A stretch of 37,284 nt of DNA from JABDGC01 sp964449835 (GCA_964449835.1 CAYVBZ010000014.1:1-37284), one strand, 5' to 3'. Numbered from the stretch's first letter, positions 8,796-17,541 are shown. A program made the numbers and translations. Notes: generated by a model from the sequence alone, not told the origin.

Positions 8796-8813
8796 CTAGG
8801 TAAATACCCTAGG
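8796..8813. promoter_or_regulatory. Palindromic site upstream of the stress-protein gene
   Basis: CTAGGTAAATACCCTAGG is an imperfect inverted repeat (GGTA-AA-TACC core flanked by CTA/TAG with one bulged C). It lies 134 bp before the ATG at 8947 and directly after the response-regulator gene, inside a 211-bp gap. Position and symmetry fit an operator, perhaps for the adjacent FixJ-like regulator; the link is inference. Confidence 0.4.
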
Positions 8814-8946
8814 TTTTCTGAGACCTGGCGAATGTTTCCCATGGGAAAATCCTAATTTTTATTAGTGAACAATCGTGCGATGATGAGAATCCCTATGGAG
8901 ATATTTAGATTTTTGCTAGAAAGGCTAATCTAAGGAGAGAGCAGCC

Positions 8947-9381
8947 ATGGAACAGAAAAAGCACGTTTTATTTGTTACCAACGCCGTGACTGACGACGAA
9001 ATTTCACAGGTGAAAGAAGCGGTAAAGATGCCGCAGATTGTCCCAGTGTCTTTTAAGGTCAGCTTAGTTCATGTGATTCCAACTCTGCCAACCTGTTATT
9101 TTAATATTCCCTCGATGATTATGCTGGCTGATCGCTATTATCAGGAAGCGCGCGAAAATTTAGCGCGCGTGGGCGACAGCTTGAATATTTCGAAAAAGGA
9201 CCAATGGTTAATTATGGGCAAGGTGCGCACGGAAGTCCTGCGTTTAGCGAGCAAGCTGAACGTTCAGTTTATCCTTGCCAATACAGCGCATTTATTAGAA
9301 TTGCGCAAATCGCCTTCGATTAAAAAAGAAGATCAACGTTTAATCATTAATAATGCGAGCGAACTATGTGCGGGCTTATAA
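8947..9381 (+). CDS. Universal stress protein-like, degenerate nucleotide site
   Basis: The Rossmann-like start (KHVLFVTNAVTDDE), the VSLVHVIP strand and the helix ADRYYQEARENLARVGDSL match the UspA fold. So does the later KVRTEVLRLASKLNVQFILAN, which corresponds to the GxPxxEI and DLIVxG region. The usual C-terminal ATP-binding motif (G-x2-G-x9-GS) is absent: after ILANTAHLLELRK comes a charged stretch. This version therefore probably does not bind ATP. AAGGAGAG lies about 7 nt upstream of the ATG. It follows the FixLJ-like pair, which may control it. Confidence 0.7.
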   Translation: MEQKKHVLFVTNAVTDDEISQVKEAVKMPQIVPVSFKVSLVHVIPTLPTCYFNIPSMIMLADRYYQEARENLARVGDSLNISKKDQWLIMGKVRTEVLRLASKLNVQFILANTAHLLELRKSPSIKKEDQRLIINNASELCAGL

Positions 9382-9459
9382 TTTTTTCATTGATGAGTGC
9401 TATTTTGTATTTGGTGCTGCAGGCGGATTACTAGAGCTATTGTGGAAGGAAAGAGGCTT

Positions 9460-9487
9460 TAGCAAGTAGCAAGCAAATAGCAAGTAG
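9460..9487. repeat. Short TAGCAAG direct repeats
   Basis: TAGCAAG occurs at 9460-9466, 9467-9473 and 9478-9484 in the gap between two convergent genes. No function is evident. Confidence 0.6.
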
Positions 9488-9521
9488 GGGGGATTAGGCG
9501 ACCTTTTCGTTGTGGGAAGGG

Positions 9522-10463
9522 TTACTTCTTCTCCTCCGGCGGCCCATCCTGCTTCTTCTCACTCGGCTTGATATCTTGCGCCGGTGTTTCTGAAGCCTCC
9601 TCACCATATTTCTTTTTAATTTTCTTCATTTTCCCATGCTGGGTAAGATATTTCCCAAAATAATCCTGATAAATTACATTCTCTTTCGTCCAAGGCAAGC
9701 GCCGATAATAGGGCAACGGTTCCTCGGGACTAAATAGTGGATATTTAATAATTTCAAAGTAAGGGGAATAATCAAAATCCTTGGGGGTGAAGAGATAAGG
9801 GTTGCGTTGCGTGAGTTCCACGCCAGTTTCATGATGCGGTTCCACAAAAGGCAGAACTGGAAACTGTACCGAACTAAAAGCCTCCGCGATTAAAGAGGAA
9901 CAAACGCCGCTTTCAGGCTCGCCTTTTGGCGTTTGGAATAGAATGGAACCCCATTTTCGAGGAAGAATGGACCAGGGCAAGAAAAAGCGGCCGAGGTCAA
10001 ATAGCTGCCGAACGCTATAGGGCACGCCCAAGGATTTAATGGCATAGGTGATGATTTGCTGGGCGTCCGCAGCCGAGAGCCCAATCGGGCGGCAAATGCG
10101 GATGTGATGGTAGCGGTACATGGACAAAGAAGTAACCATGGTGCCTTTATCCATTAAGCCTTCAATGAGAAGGCGGGTATTATCTTTTTCAACACCATGC
10201 TCCCGAAGGACTTGTTGCAATTCCTCATCTTCAATGTCGCTTAAGCGGCCTATGTAAAGGGCAGCATGGGTCCAAGGGCTTTGTATGATTGTGCGGATGA
10301 TACGGCTAATGCGGCTGCGCCCTTCCATTAATAAAACGTCACAGGGGCGAATTTCGTATTTTAAACGATCAAAGTCGCAAGGAGGGACCTCGCTGGGCGG
10401 GGGTTCATAGATCAGCCAGTTGATAATGCGTTGACGCAGATTTCCGTACAGTTTGCCCAACAT
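9522..10463 (-). CDS. YiiX/YebB-like NlpC/P60-type hydrolase
   Basis: Permuted papain-fold family (YaeF/YiiX type, cysteine peptidase or lipid-amide hydrolase). The order His before Cys is seen: H66 in SPWTHAALYIG and C188 in GVCSSLIAEAF. An early DVLLMEGRSRISRIIR stretch is typical. The protein has no signal peptide. The C-terminal tail (about 285-313) is highly charged and Lys/Glu-rich and probably disordered. Substrate is not deducible. ATG at 10463 begins MLGKLYGN. It is codirectional with purB, 47 bp upstream. Confidence 0.72.
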   Translation of the reverse strand: MLGKLYGNLRQRIINWLIYEPPPSEVPPCDFDRLKYEIRPCDVLLMEGRSRISRIIRTIIQSPWTHAALYIGRLSDIEDEELQQVLREHGVEKDNTRLLIEGLMDKGTMVTSLSMYRYHHIRICRPIGLSAADAQQIITYAIKSLGVPYSVRQLFDLGRFFLPWSILPRKWGSILFQTPKGEPESGVCSSLIAEAFSSVQFPVLPFVEPHHETGVELTQRNPYLFTPKDFDYSPYFEIIKYPLFSPEEPLPYYRRLPWTKENVIYQDYFGKYLTQHGKMKKIKKKYGEEASETPAQDIKPSEKKQDGPPEEKK

Positions 10464-10510
10464 TTATTCCATTCCTTGAATGGCTTAGCCACTATTCCCA
10501 TTGGAGCATA

Positions 10511-11878
10511 TTAAACCCTTTTTGCCAAGTCGGCGGCATAGCCTAAATAAGTTTCAGGGGTGAGCGCAAGCAGCTGCTGTTTGACTTCATCTGGTAAAGC
10601 CTGCTCGTTGATGAATTGATGAAGCAAGGTTTTGGTGACGGCCTGGCCCCGCGTGAGCGCTTTTAATTTTTCATAGGGCTGTTCGATGCCAAAACGTCGC
10701 ATAAGGGTTTGGACGGGCTCTGCCAGGATTTCCCAGTGGTTTTCCAGGTCAGCCCGGAGGATTTCCTGGTTCGGTTCGGTTTTTTGCAGGCCGCGGTAAG
10801 TGGATTGATAGGCCAAAACTGAATGGGCAATGGCGACGCCGATATTGCGTAATACGGTGGAATCGGACAGATCACGCTGCCAGCGGGAAATGGGCAGTTT
10901 GTTTGCCATGTGTTCCAAAAGCGCATTGGCCACACCTAAGTTGCCTTCTGCATTTTCAAAATCGATGGGGTTGATCTTGTGCGGCATGACAGAAGAGCCC
11001 ACCTCATTGCTGTAGGCCTTTTGTTTGAAGTAATTCAGGGCAATATAGCCCCAGAGATCGCGATTGAAGTCGATGAAAATGGTGTTAATCCGCGCAAGGG
11101 TGGAGAAAAATTCTGCGAGGGAGTCATGCGGTTCAATTTGGGTGGTATAGGGGTTCCAAACTAGGCCCAGTTTATTGACAAAATGTTTGCTGATCATTTG
11201 CCAGTCCAGTGTGGGATAGGCGCAGGCGAGGGCATTGTAGTTGCCAGAAGCGCCGTTGAGCTTTCCGAGAATGGGGGTATTGATTAAAAGTTCGTTTTGG
11301 CGCTTCAAACGCGTGATAAAGTTGGCGATTTCCTTGCCGACGGTGGTGGGGGAGGCCGGCTGTCCGTGGGTGTGTGCCAGCATGGGCAGGGATGCGTATT
11401 CGTGCGCAAAACGCGTCAGCTCTGTGAGTAGCTCTGTAAGCCGCGGCAAGAGGCATTGCTGGCGGGCAGTATTTAGCATGAGTCCGTAAGCCAGGTTATT
11501 AATGTCTTCGGACGTGCAGCCAAAATGGATAAACTCAGCAATTTGCGCGAGTTCTTTATTGCCGGTGATATGTTCCTTGAGAAAATACTCGATGGCCTTC
11601 ACGTCGTGATTAATGCCGGCTTCAATATGCTTGATGCGTGCGGCGTCTTTCTCAGAGAAGTTTTCGATGATTTTATTCAAGATGGCTTGACTATGCGGGG
11701 ACAGCCTGGGGATTTCGGGCAGATGTACGTGTTCCGCTAAGGTCTGCAGCCAGCGGATTTCAACGATGACACGGAATTTGATGAGGCCATATTCACTAAA
11801 GATGGGCCGCAGTTCTTGAACTTTTTCATGATAACGGCCTTCCAAAGGCGAGATGGCGGTAAGCGAGAAGTTTTCCAC
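10511..11878 (-). CDS. purB: Adenylosuccinate lyase
   Basis: Cleaves SAICAR and adenylosuccinate in purine synthesis. The 455-aa length and the start SLTAISPLEGRYHEK match the E. coli-type enzyme. The fumarase/aspartase superfamily signature GSSVMPHKINPIDFEN carries the mobile-loop serine. HTHGQPASPTTVGKE provides the catalytic histidine region, and HFGCTSEDINN is the third conserved block. It lies 63 bp downstream of mnmA on the same strand, a pairing also seen in other Gammaproteobacteria. Confidence 0.96.
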   Translation of the reverse strand: MENFSLTAISPLEGRYHEKVQELRPIFSEYGLIKFRVIVEIRWLQTLAEHVHLPEIPRLSPHSQAILNKIIENFSEKDAARIKHIEAGINHDVKAIEYFLKEHITGNKELAQIAEFIHFGCTSEDINNLAYGLMLNTARQQCLLPRLTELLTELTRFAHEYASLPMLAHTHGQPASPTTVGKEIANFITRLKRQNELLINTPILGKLNGASGNYNALACAYPTLDWQMISKHFVNKLGLVWNPYTTQIEPHDSLAEFFSTLARINTIFIDFNRDLWGYIALNYFKQKAYSNEVGSSVMPHKINPIDFENAEGNLGVANALLEHMANKLPISRWQRDLSDSTVLRNIGVAIAHSVLAYQSTYRGLQKTEPNQEILRADLENHWEILAEPVQTLMRRFGIEQPYEKLKALTRGQAVTKTLLHQFINEQALPDEVKQQLLALTPETYLGYAADLAKRV

Positions 11879-11941
11879 AACGCATAGTCCTATTTTAGAG
11901 AGAATTCGACCCTCATAATATACCTTATCTTGGTCGGTTTC

Positions 11942-13021
11942 TTAAACTATTATCCCACCGCCCAGGCAAAGCTGCTCCCGATAAAAAACGACGGACTGGC
12001 CGGGGGTGACTGAGCGTTGTGGCAGGTCAAAACGGACCTGGTATTGTCCATTTTCTAGTTTTTCAACCAGGCAAGCTTGGTCTGCCTGTCGGTAGCGGGT
12101 TTTGGCGTGACAGCGAAGCGGAAGGGTAGGTTTCTCGCCAATCCAATGCAGGCGATCGGCAAGCAAAGTTTGGGTGTAAAGCGCGGGATGCTGTTGCCCT
12201 TGGGCGACAATAAGGGTGTTTCGCTTGAGATCTTTGGCGATTACATACCAAGGGGCTTCTTTTTGGTTTTTTTGTCCGCCGATTTTCAGACCTTGCCGCT
12301 GGCCGAGGGTGTAAAACATCAGGCCGTCATGCTGGCCTAAGATCTGGCCGGCGTCATTTTCAATGGGCCCTGTTTGGGCTGGCAGATAATCATTTAAGAA
12401 AGTCTTGAATTTGCGTTCGCCAATAAAGCAAATGCCGACACTGTCTTTTTTGGCATGGGTGGGCAGCCCCGCTTTTTTTGCTAAGTCTCGGACTGCTGTT
12501 TTGTTTAAATGGCCCAGGGGAAATAGACTTTGCGCAAGTTGTTCCTGGTTAAGCGCGTGCAGGAAGTAGCTTTGGTCTTTTTGAGGATCAGCGCCCTTTA
12601 GGAGTTGATGCTCACCATTTTGGAAGCGGCTTTGCGCGTAATGCCCCGTTGCCAATAGTTCGGCGCCACGTTGCTTGGCATAGTGAAGAAAGACCTTAAA
12701 CTTGATTTCTTTATTACAGAGAATATCTGGATTGGGGGTGCGGCCCGCGCGGTATTCTTCCAGAAAATAGCTGAAAACGCGTTCCCAATACTCCTTGGAA
12801 AAATTAATGCTATGCAGCTCAATTTGCAGCTTGTCGCAGACCGCTTGCGCATCGGCAAAGTCGACACTGGCCGGGCAAAAGTCCTTTTCATCCTCTTCTT
12901 CCCAGTTTTTCATAAAGGCGGCTTCCACGGCATAGCCGCTTTCTTTGAGTAAAAGCGCAGTAACAGAGGAGTCCACTCCTCCGGAAAGGCCGACCATAAT
13001 GCGTTTTTTGGCTTGAGTCAT
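11942..13021 (-). CDS. mnmA: tRNA-specific 2-thiouridylase MnmA
   Basis: Makes the 2-thio group at U34 of Lys, Glu and Gln tRNAs. It has the PP-loop GLSGGVDSSV (residues 12-21), the first catalytic cysteine in NPDILCNKEIKF and the second in SVGICFIGERKF. The tRNA-binding and C-terminal beta-barrel region ends LCLGGGIIV. The length of 359 is standard. It is codirectional with and upstream of purB. Confidence 0.96.
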   Translation of the reverse strand: MTQAKKRIMVGLSGGVDSSVTALLLKESGYAVEAAFMKNWEEEDEKDFCPASVDFADAQAVCDKLQIELHSINFSKEYWERVFSYFLEEYRAGRTPNPDILCNKEIKFKVFLHYAKQRGAELLATGHYAQSRFQNGEHQLLKGADPQKDQSYFLHALNQEQLAQSLFPLGHLNKTAVRDLAKKAGLPTHAKKDSVGICFIGERKFKTFLNDYLPAQTGPIENDAGQILGQHDGLMFYTLGQRQGLKIGGQKNQKEAPWYVIAKDLKRNTLIVAQGQQHPALYTQTLLADRLHWIGEKPTLPLRCHAKTRYRQADQACLVEKLENGQYQVRFDLPQRSVTPGQSVVFYREQLCLGGGIIV

Positions 13022-13040
13022 GGGAACGGGTTTCTAGAAT

Positions 13041-13076
13041 AAAAAAACACCCCGATTCTACAGTGAGAATGGGGTG
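13041..13076 (-). terminator. Rho-independent terminator for the small secreted-peptide gene
   Basis: CACCCCGATTCT (13048-13059) pairs with AGAATGGGGTG (13066-13076), with one bulged G. Read on the minus strand the hairpin ends in a run of seven T. It lies between the 73-aa gene and mnmA, so it should insulate mnmA-purB. Confidence 0.85.
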
Positions 13077-13097
13077 CTAGGAAGGTAAAGGGTAAAC

Positions 13098-13319
13098 TTA
13101 ACCAACCAGAACATTGTCGGTTATTTTACGGGTAATGTCTTCGCCGCCGTAAACAATGGTCACGTCATCTTTCTGGTTCTTTAAATTGGATGAGCTTCTC
13201 GGCGACTTCAAAATCTTTGGCGCGATAGATTTAAAGTCTTGGGCCGCACCATCCGCTCCAGCAAACGCGGGCACGTTGAATACTAAGACAGCAGCCACTG
13301 CTAGCAACAACTTTTTCAT
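13098..13319 (-). CDS. Small secreted peptide, unknown function
   Basis: 73 aa with a clear Sec signal peptide (MKKLLLAVAAVLVFNVPAFA, cleavage after AFA) and a mature part of about 53 residues with no recognised domain. GGAGG lies 8 nt before the ATG, and a good terminator follows. I see no cysteines, so it is not a lipoprotein or disulfide-bonded peptide. Confidence 0.7.
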   Translation of the reverse strand: MKKLLLAVAAVLVFNVPAFAGADGAAQDFKSIAPKILKSPRSSSNLKNQKDDVTIVYGGEDITRKITDNVLVG

Positions 13320-13501
13320 ATTTATAACCTCCGAACCGGGTTGGTTGTGTGCAAAAACTTATCAACATTATATCGAAAAAGGGGGTGGGAGTCCAACTTT
13401 GAAAGTTGGGTATTTACAAGGGGTTGTGTAGGTTTTGATCAGGGTTAAGGGTAATTTAAGGGTGGCGGAATGGGGGGAAATTTTCTATACTTTGCCTTCT
13501 T

Positions 13502-13574
<73 letters not shown>

Positions 13575-13633
13575 TAGTAAAATCAAGGGGTTGTAAGGGT
13601 AGAGAGTTTAAAGTTTAAACAAGCAGATTTTCA

Positions 13634-13655
13634 AGGTTCCCCTGGAGGTTCCTCC
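13634..13655. promoter_or_regulatory. Left paired arm-type repeats AGGTTCC
   Basis: AGGTTCCCC at 13634 and AGGTTCCTCC at 13646 are direct repeats 12 bp apart, about 60 bp inside att 1. The same motif pair with the same 12-bp spacing occurs at 26422-26442 near att 2. Position at both ends fits integrase or excisionase arm-binding sites. Confidence 0.6.
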
Positions 13656-13678
13656 AATGGGGGTGCTAGGGAGGGGTA

Positions 13679-14290
13679 GTGGTTGAACGCAGCGAATGTC
13701 TAAGCAGTGTCTATTCTAACAAAACAATTTCAGCGGTTATCGACGAAGCAATCAATCTAAATTACAAACTAATATTTATTGATATGCAGGGTAATGATCG
13801 AGAGTTGACCAGAGGTCATCTTGCAACGATTAAAGCTGCTGGTGCTGATAATAAAGCTGTAATTTATACGCCAAATCCTGCTGGAAAATCATTTTATAGT
13901 GTAAGACATGTCTTAGGCTATTCTGAGCTTAGAGCTCATAAACTTGTATTTGACCAAATCCGGAAAGACTTTGGCGAGGGCGATAAAGACCAGAATAGTA
14001 CGGTATGCATTGTGCCTCTAGGCCCAAAAGAAAAAGAAGATCGTAAGCAGCAAATCGGTAAAGCTACTTCTTTTGCAAAACGCTCAGAAGAAATCGAACA
14101 GCGTGGATATGCTGTTTATGCTGAATTAGAAAAGACGTACAGAGCCAAGTTTAATAAGGAAGTTATAGCAGAATTTATCCAGCAAGAGGAAAAGCCACTC
14201 TATGAGGCTTTTGGCAAGGATTTGCCGCATGTTAAGTCGTATCTCAAGCATATCAGAACGCCCACTAAAAAAGCAGAATATTCTGAGTAA
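13679..14290 (+). CDS. Hypothetical protein, first gene of element 1
   Basis: 203 aa from a GTG at 13679 with GGGAGGGG just upstream. I do not recognise the family. The first residues (VERSE) are encoded by a REP-like word, so the true start may lie further in; the next in-frame ATG is at 13784 (MQGNDREL). The middle (KAVIYTPNPAGKSFYSVRHV) and the charged C-terminal half (KRSEEIEQRGYAVYAELEK) predict a soluble alpha/beta protein with a helical tail. No signal peptide or membrane segment is seen. It could be the 3' part of a longer gene cut by integration at the tRNA. Confidence 0.6.
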   Translation: MVERSECLSSVYSNKTISAVIDEAINLNYKLIFIDMQGNDRELTRGHLATIKAAGADNKAVIYTPNPAGKSFYSVRHVLGYSELRAHKLVFDQIRKDFGEGDKDQNSTVCIVPLGPKEKEDRKQQIGKATSFAKRSEEIEQRGYAVYAELEKTYRAKFNKEVIAEFIQQEEKPLYEAFGKDLPHVKSYLKHIRTPTKKAEYSE

Positions 14291-14411
14291 AAATAGAATA
14301 TTCTGCCGTTGATTTATCTGCTTGATCTATCTTCATGTTTTTATATTAATTATTTTCTATTAAATAATTGATCTTCATGCTTTCCCCTGCAAACCCCCTG
14401 TGCAGAATAGA

Positions 14412-14443
14412 CCTTACAGCATGCAACTCTCTGCACTGTAAGG
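14412..14443 (+). promoter_or_regulatory. Hairpin overlapping the ribosome binding site of the AlpA gene
   Basis: CCTTACAG (14412-14419) is perfectly complementary to CTGTAAGG (14436-14443), with TGCA/TGCA able to extend the stem. The right arm includes most of the Shine-Dalgarno AAGGAG, 7 nt before the ATG at 14451. It could mask translation as RNA, or be a protein operator as DNA. Confidence 0.5.
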
Positions 14444-14450
14444 AGCCAAT

Positions 14451-14663
14451 ATGGTTATTCATAGTAATACTGATTCGATTATTCGAAAGCCGGAAGTTAG
14501 GAAGATAACAGGCTTATCTGATACGACAATCTGGCGCTTGGAAAAGGCAAAGAAATTTCCTCAAAGAAAACGGTTGTCGACCTCGGCATGTGGTTGGTTG
14601 CTTTCTGAGGTGATAGCTTGGGTGCAATCAAGGCCGAAAGTGGAGGGAAGTCATTATGACTAA
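14451..14663 (+). CDS. AlpA-family phage regulator (excision control)
   Basis: 70-aa MerR-like winged helix protein: IRKPEVRKITGLSDTTIWRL (residues 11-30) is the AlpA helix-turn-helix, followed by the wing FPQRKRLSTSACGWLLSEV and the ending AWVQSR. AlpA proteins of P4-like elements activate the integrase or act as excisionase. AAGGAG lies 7 nt upstream and is partly inside a hairpin. The gene overlaps the primase gene by 8 bp, so the two are translationally linked. Confidence 0.88.
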   Translation: MVIHSNTDSIIRKPEVRKITGLSDTTIWRLEKAKKFPQRKRLSTSACGWLLSEVIAWVQSRPKVEGSHYD

Positions 14664-15648
14664 CTGCTACGAGGAGGCCCGAGGACATTGGTTTGAAGTG
14701 TTGAGTTCAAATGGGATTGATTCCAGTTTTCTTAAGAATAAGCACGGCCCATGTCCAATTTGTGGTGGCAAAGATCGATTCCGCTTTGATGATAAGGGTG
14801 GAACTGGTTCGTTTTTTTGTAATCACTGTGGCGCAGGTGATGGCATCCGATTTTTGCGGATTTTTCATAATTGTGACTTTAGAACAGCTATAGAAATGGT
14901 GGAAAGGACTCTGGGAGTCAATATAGATGCTAGATACTCGATTCCTAAGAAAAGCTCACCTTATTTAAGTAATATAAGTCTTAAAAATTCTGATTACATT
15001 ACTTCAGATCAAATAGAAAAAAGACGCTATAAATTAAACAAAACTTGGAGCACTGCAAGTTCTATAACTACTGGCGATGCTGTGCAATGCTATTTATGGG
15101 CTCGCGGTATTTGCCTAAATCTCTTCCCAGCTACATTAAGATACCATCCCGCTTTGCCATATTATGAAGACAAAAAACTAATTGGAAAATTTACAGCCAT
15201 GGTGGGGTTGGTAACAGATTATCAAAATGAAGTGGTCAACATACACCGAACATTTCTTGAAAACAGCTGTAAAGCCAATGTTTCCAACGCAAAAAAATTA
15301 ATGCCGCCAATCAGACCAAACGCCACTATAGGTGGCTCCATTAAGTTGTATGAACCTGAGAATGGCATTTTAGCTGTCTCGGAGGGAATAGAAAATGCAT
15401 TAGCATTTTATTTTTCAACTCAGATTCCAGTATGGTCTGCGATTAGCGCTGCAGGTATGGAAAAAATTATTTTACCTGCAACAGTTAAAGATGTGATTAT
15501 TCTCGTTGATAATGACTCTTCCGGGCGAGGACAAAAAGCAGCCCTTATTTTATCTGATCGATTGCTAAAAGAAGGTAGAACAGTCAAAAGAGTAATGCCC
15601 CCTAAAGTTAATTCAGATTTTGCAGATTTACTTTTGGAGGGCTACTAA
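14656..15648 (+). CDS. P4-type DNA primase with zinc finger and Toprim domain
   Basis: 330 aa. The N-terminal zinc ribbon CPICGGKDRFRF...FFCNHC uses C33, C36, C55 and C58, as in the P4 alpha primase zinc-binding domain. The C-terminal Toprim-like domain shows AVSEGIENALAF (catalytic Glu) and DVIILVDNDSSGRGQKA (Asp pair). There is no helicase part, and the next gene may supply the ATPase. The ATG at 14656 overlaps alpA; its stop TAATG overlaps the next start by one base. Likely role: start of element replication. Confidence 0.88.
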   Translation: MTNCYEEARGHWFEVLSSNGIDSSFLKNKHGPCPICGGKDRFRFDDKGGTGSFFCNHCGAGDGIRFLRIFHNCDFRTAIEMVERTLGVNIDARYSIPKKSSPYLSNISLKNSDYITSDQIEKRRYKLNKTWSTASSITTGDAVQCYLWARGICLNLFPATLRYHPALPYYEDKKLIGKFTAMVGLVTDYQNEVVNIHRTFLENSCKANVSNAKKLMPPIRPNATIGGSIKLYEPENGILAVSEGIENALAFYFSTQIPVWSAISAAGMEKIILPATVKDVIILVDNDSSGRGQKAALILSDRLLKEGRTVKRVMPPKVNSDFADLLLEGY

Positions 15649-17135
15649 TGAATGAAAACCTTATTAAAAATTTGGTAAATGGATCCGCGCAAGATGTGAT
15701 AAATCCCATGCCTTTACAGCGGGCTTTATCTAATCCCCAGCCATTTCCAGTTACCGCACTTGGGGACATTCTTGCTCCAACCATAAAAAAGATTGCAGAA
15801 GTAATCCAAGCTCCCATTGGGATTTGTGCTCAGAGTGTGCTCGCAGCAGTAGCTTTAGCGACTCAAGGCTACGCGGATATTGAAATTGATGGCCGAATTG
15901 TCCCACTTTCTGTGTTTTTCTTGACTATAGGTGCTACAGGGGAAAGAAAATCAGCTGTTGATAATATGGCTTTGCACTCTCATCGATTATATCAGAATAT
16001 GCTTAGGCAAATTTATGAAAAAAATCATTCGGACTGGTTAAAATCCAACGAAGCTTATGAAGCAGCGAAAAAGCATCTATTAAATAAATCTAAAACATAT
16101 GAAGAAAAGAAGCGTGCGTTAGAATCACTTGATGCGCCACCATTGAGACCTTTAGACCCCATAATCCTTACAGAAGAACCTACATACGAAGGGTTAATTA
16201 AGTTGTTAATTACAGGGCAACCATCCATTGGTTTGTTTAGTGATGAAGGCGGTAGGTTTATTGGTGGTTATGGAATGAATAATGAAAATTTATTAAAAAC
16301 AGCTGCAGGGTTATGTGGCCTTTGGGATGGAAAACCAATTTCAAGGGTGCGTGCCGGAGAATCTCCCATAATATTAGCAGGAAAAAGGGTTTCATTTCAT
16401 TTAATGGTTCAGCCTGAAGTTGCGCAAATTATGCTTTCCAATCATTTATTAACTGAGCAAGGACTCATGTCCCGCTGCTTAATAACCTGGCCAGGTTCTA
16501 CGGCAGGAACACGCCTTTATAAAGAAATCAATTTATCAGACACAGAAGAGCTCAAAGAGTACTTATCAAGAATCAATGCAATTTTAAAAATGCCATTCCC
16601 TCTGATCAAAAACAAGAGGAATGAGCTTCTTCCTAGGAAAATTCTATTATCACAAGAAGCCAAAAAATTATTTATTGCATTTCATGATTCCATTGAAAAT
16701 AATATCGGTGATAATAAATTATTCAGCAGTATTCGTGGATTCGCTAATAAAACTCCAGAACATGCATTACGTTTAGCTGGAATAGTTGCTCTATTTGATG
16801 ACATACATTGTGCTGAAATTAGCACGAAATCCATGTCGAGCGGTATCGAATTAGCAACACATTACATCAATGAAGCCCTTCGCCTCCATAACTCTAACGT
16901 CGTTGACCCGCTGGTTGCTAAAGCTCAAAAATTATTAGATTGGTTGCATACTCAGAGCAAAAAGGAATTTGCTTTAACAGAAATATACCAGAATGGGCCT
17001 AATGAAATCCGAGAAGCGAAAACAGCAAGAAGCCTGATGAATGTTTTATGTACGCATGGCTGGGTTACCTCGTTAGAAAATGGACTGACGTCTAATAACG
17101 TCCATCGTAAAGAAGCATGGAGGCTATTAAAATGA
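15648..17135 (+). CDS. DUF3987 (YfjI-like) replication-associated ATPase
   Basis: 495 aa. The DUF3987 hallmark is the P-loop variant GATGERKSAV near residue 98, with conserved TEEPTYEGLIKLL and LFSDEGGRFIGGYGM (Walker B-like) about 180-210 and SFHLMVQPEV later. Proteins of this type replace the helicase partner of the primase in many satellites and islands. It is tightly coupled to the primase gene (TAATG) and to the next gene (ATGA), making one replication operon. The lysine is kept but the usual GK is RK, which is normal for this family. Confidence 0.85.
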   Translation: MNENLIKNLVNGSAQDVINPMPLQRALSNPQPFPVTALGDILAPTIKKIAEVIQAPIGICAQSVLAAVALATQGYADIEIDGRIVPLSVFFLTIGATGERKSAVDNMALHSHRLYQNMLRQIYEKNHSDWLKSNEAYEAAKKHLLNKSKTYEEKKRALESLDAPPLRPLDPIILTEEPTYEGLIKLLITGQPSIGLFSDEGGRFIGGYGMNNENLLKTAAGLCGLWDGKPISRVRAGESPIILAGKRVSFHLMVQPEVAQIMLSNHLLTEQGLMSRCLITWPGSTAGTRLYKEINLSDTEELKEYLSRINAILKMPFPLIKNKRNELLPRKILLSQEAKKLFIAFHDSIENNIGDNKLFSSIRGFANKTPEHALRLAGIVALFDDIHCAEISTKSMSSGIELATHYINEALRLHNSNVVDPLVAKAQKLLDWLHTQSKKEFALTEIYQNGPNEIREAKTARSLMNVLCTHGWVTSLENGLTSNNVHRKEAWRLLK

Positions 17136-17497
17136 GCAATACTCTTTTTATTTTTAATATTAATGAAGCTCTCGACAAAATACGGGAAAATAACACCTCA
17201 CAGATTAGCAAAATTAGCAAGATTAGCGAGATTAGCAAACCTATTCGCTCAAATTTTAATGAGCCAATAGATGAATCTTCAATTTCTCTCCCTGCTATTC
17301 CTGCTAATTCTGCTAATTTATCTAATATAGTAAGGTGCCATGATTGTGAGCATTTTATTCCAGACAATATCGGGAATGCTTCTGGCATTGGAAGCTGTAA
17401 CCTTGGTATGATTTGGACGCAGGAGGTTACAGGGCGTTTACCGTTATATTGCTATGCAAATAGGCATTGCGTCAAATTCAGCAGGCTTATGGATTAA
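17132..17497 (+). CDS. Small cysteine-containing protein with ISK repeats
   Basis: 121 aa from an ATG that overlaps the DUF3987 stop (ATGA). An earlier ATG at 17117 lies inside that gene and is less likely. N-terminal residues include a repeat SQISKISKISEISK encoded by four 9-bp units. The C-terminal half has CHDCEHF, GSCNLG, YCYANRHC and F spacing, which suggests a zinc-binding fold. Proteins of this style follow DUF3987 in other islands. Function is unknown. A long complementary repeat inside the gene may fold in the mRNA. Confidence 0.7.
   Translation: MSNTLFIFNINEALDKIRENNTSQISKISKISEISKPIRSNFNEPIDESSISLPAIPANSANLSNIVRCHDCEHFIPDNIGNASGIGSCNLGMIWTQEVTGRLPLYCYANRHCVKFSRLMD
17202..17319 (+). 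repeat. 9-bp tandem repeat with complementary partner repeat
   Basis: ATTAGCAAA, ATTAGCAAG, ATTAGCGAG and ATTAGCAAA run in tandem at 17204-17239. At 17300-17319 the sequence CCTGCTAATTCTGCTAATTT is complementary to 17202-17221 at 18 of 20 positions (one G-U, two mismatches). As RNA this gives a stem of about 20 bp closing a loop of about 78 nt within the coding region. Confidence 0.75.
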
Positions 17498-17541
17498 ATA
17501 AGCCATGCTTGATAATATCAATAAATATACAAGGAAAGCCT

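Noticed and set aside
17202..17319. CRISPR array
   Set aside because: Repeats are 9 bp with no spacers and are part of a coding frame.
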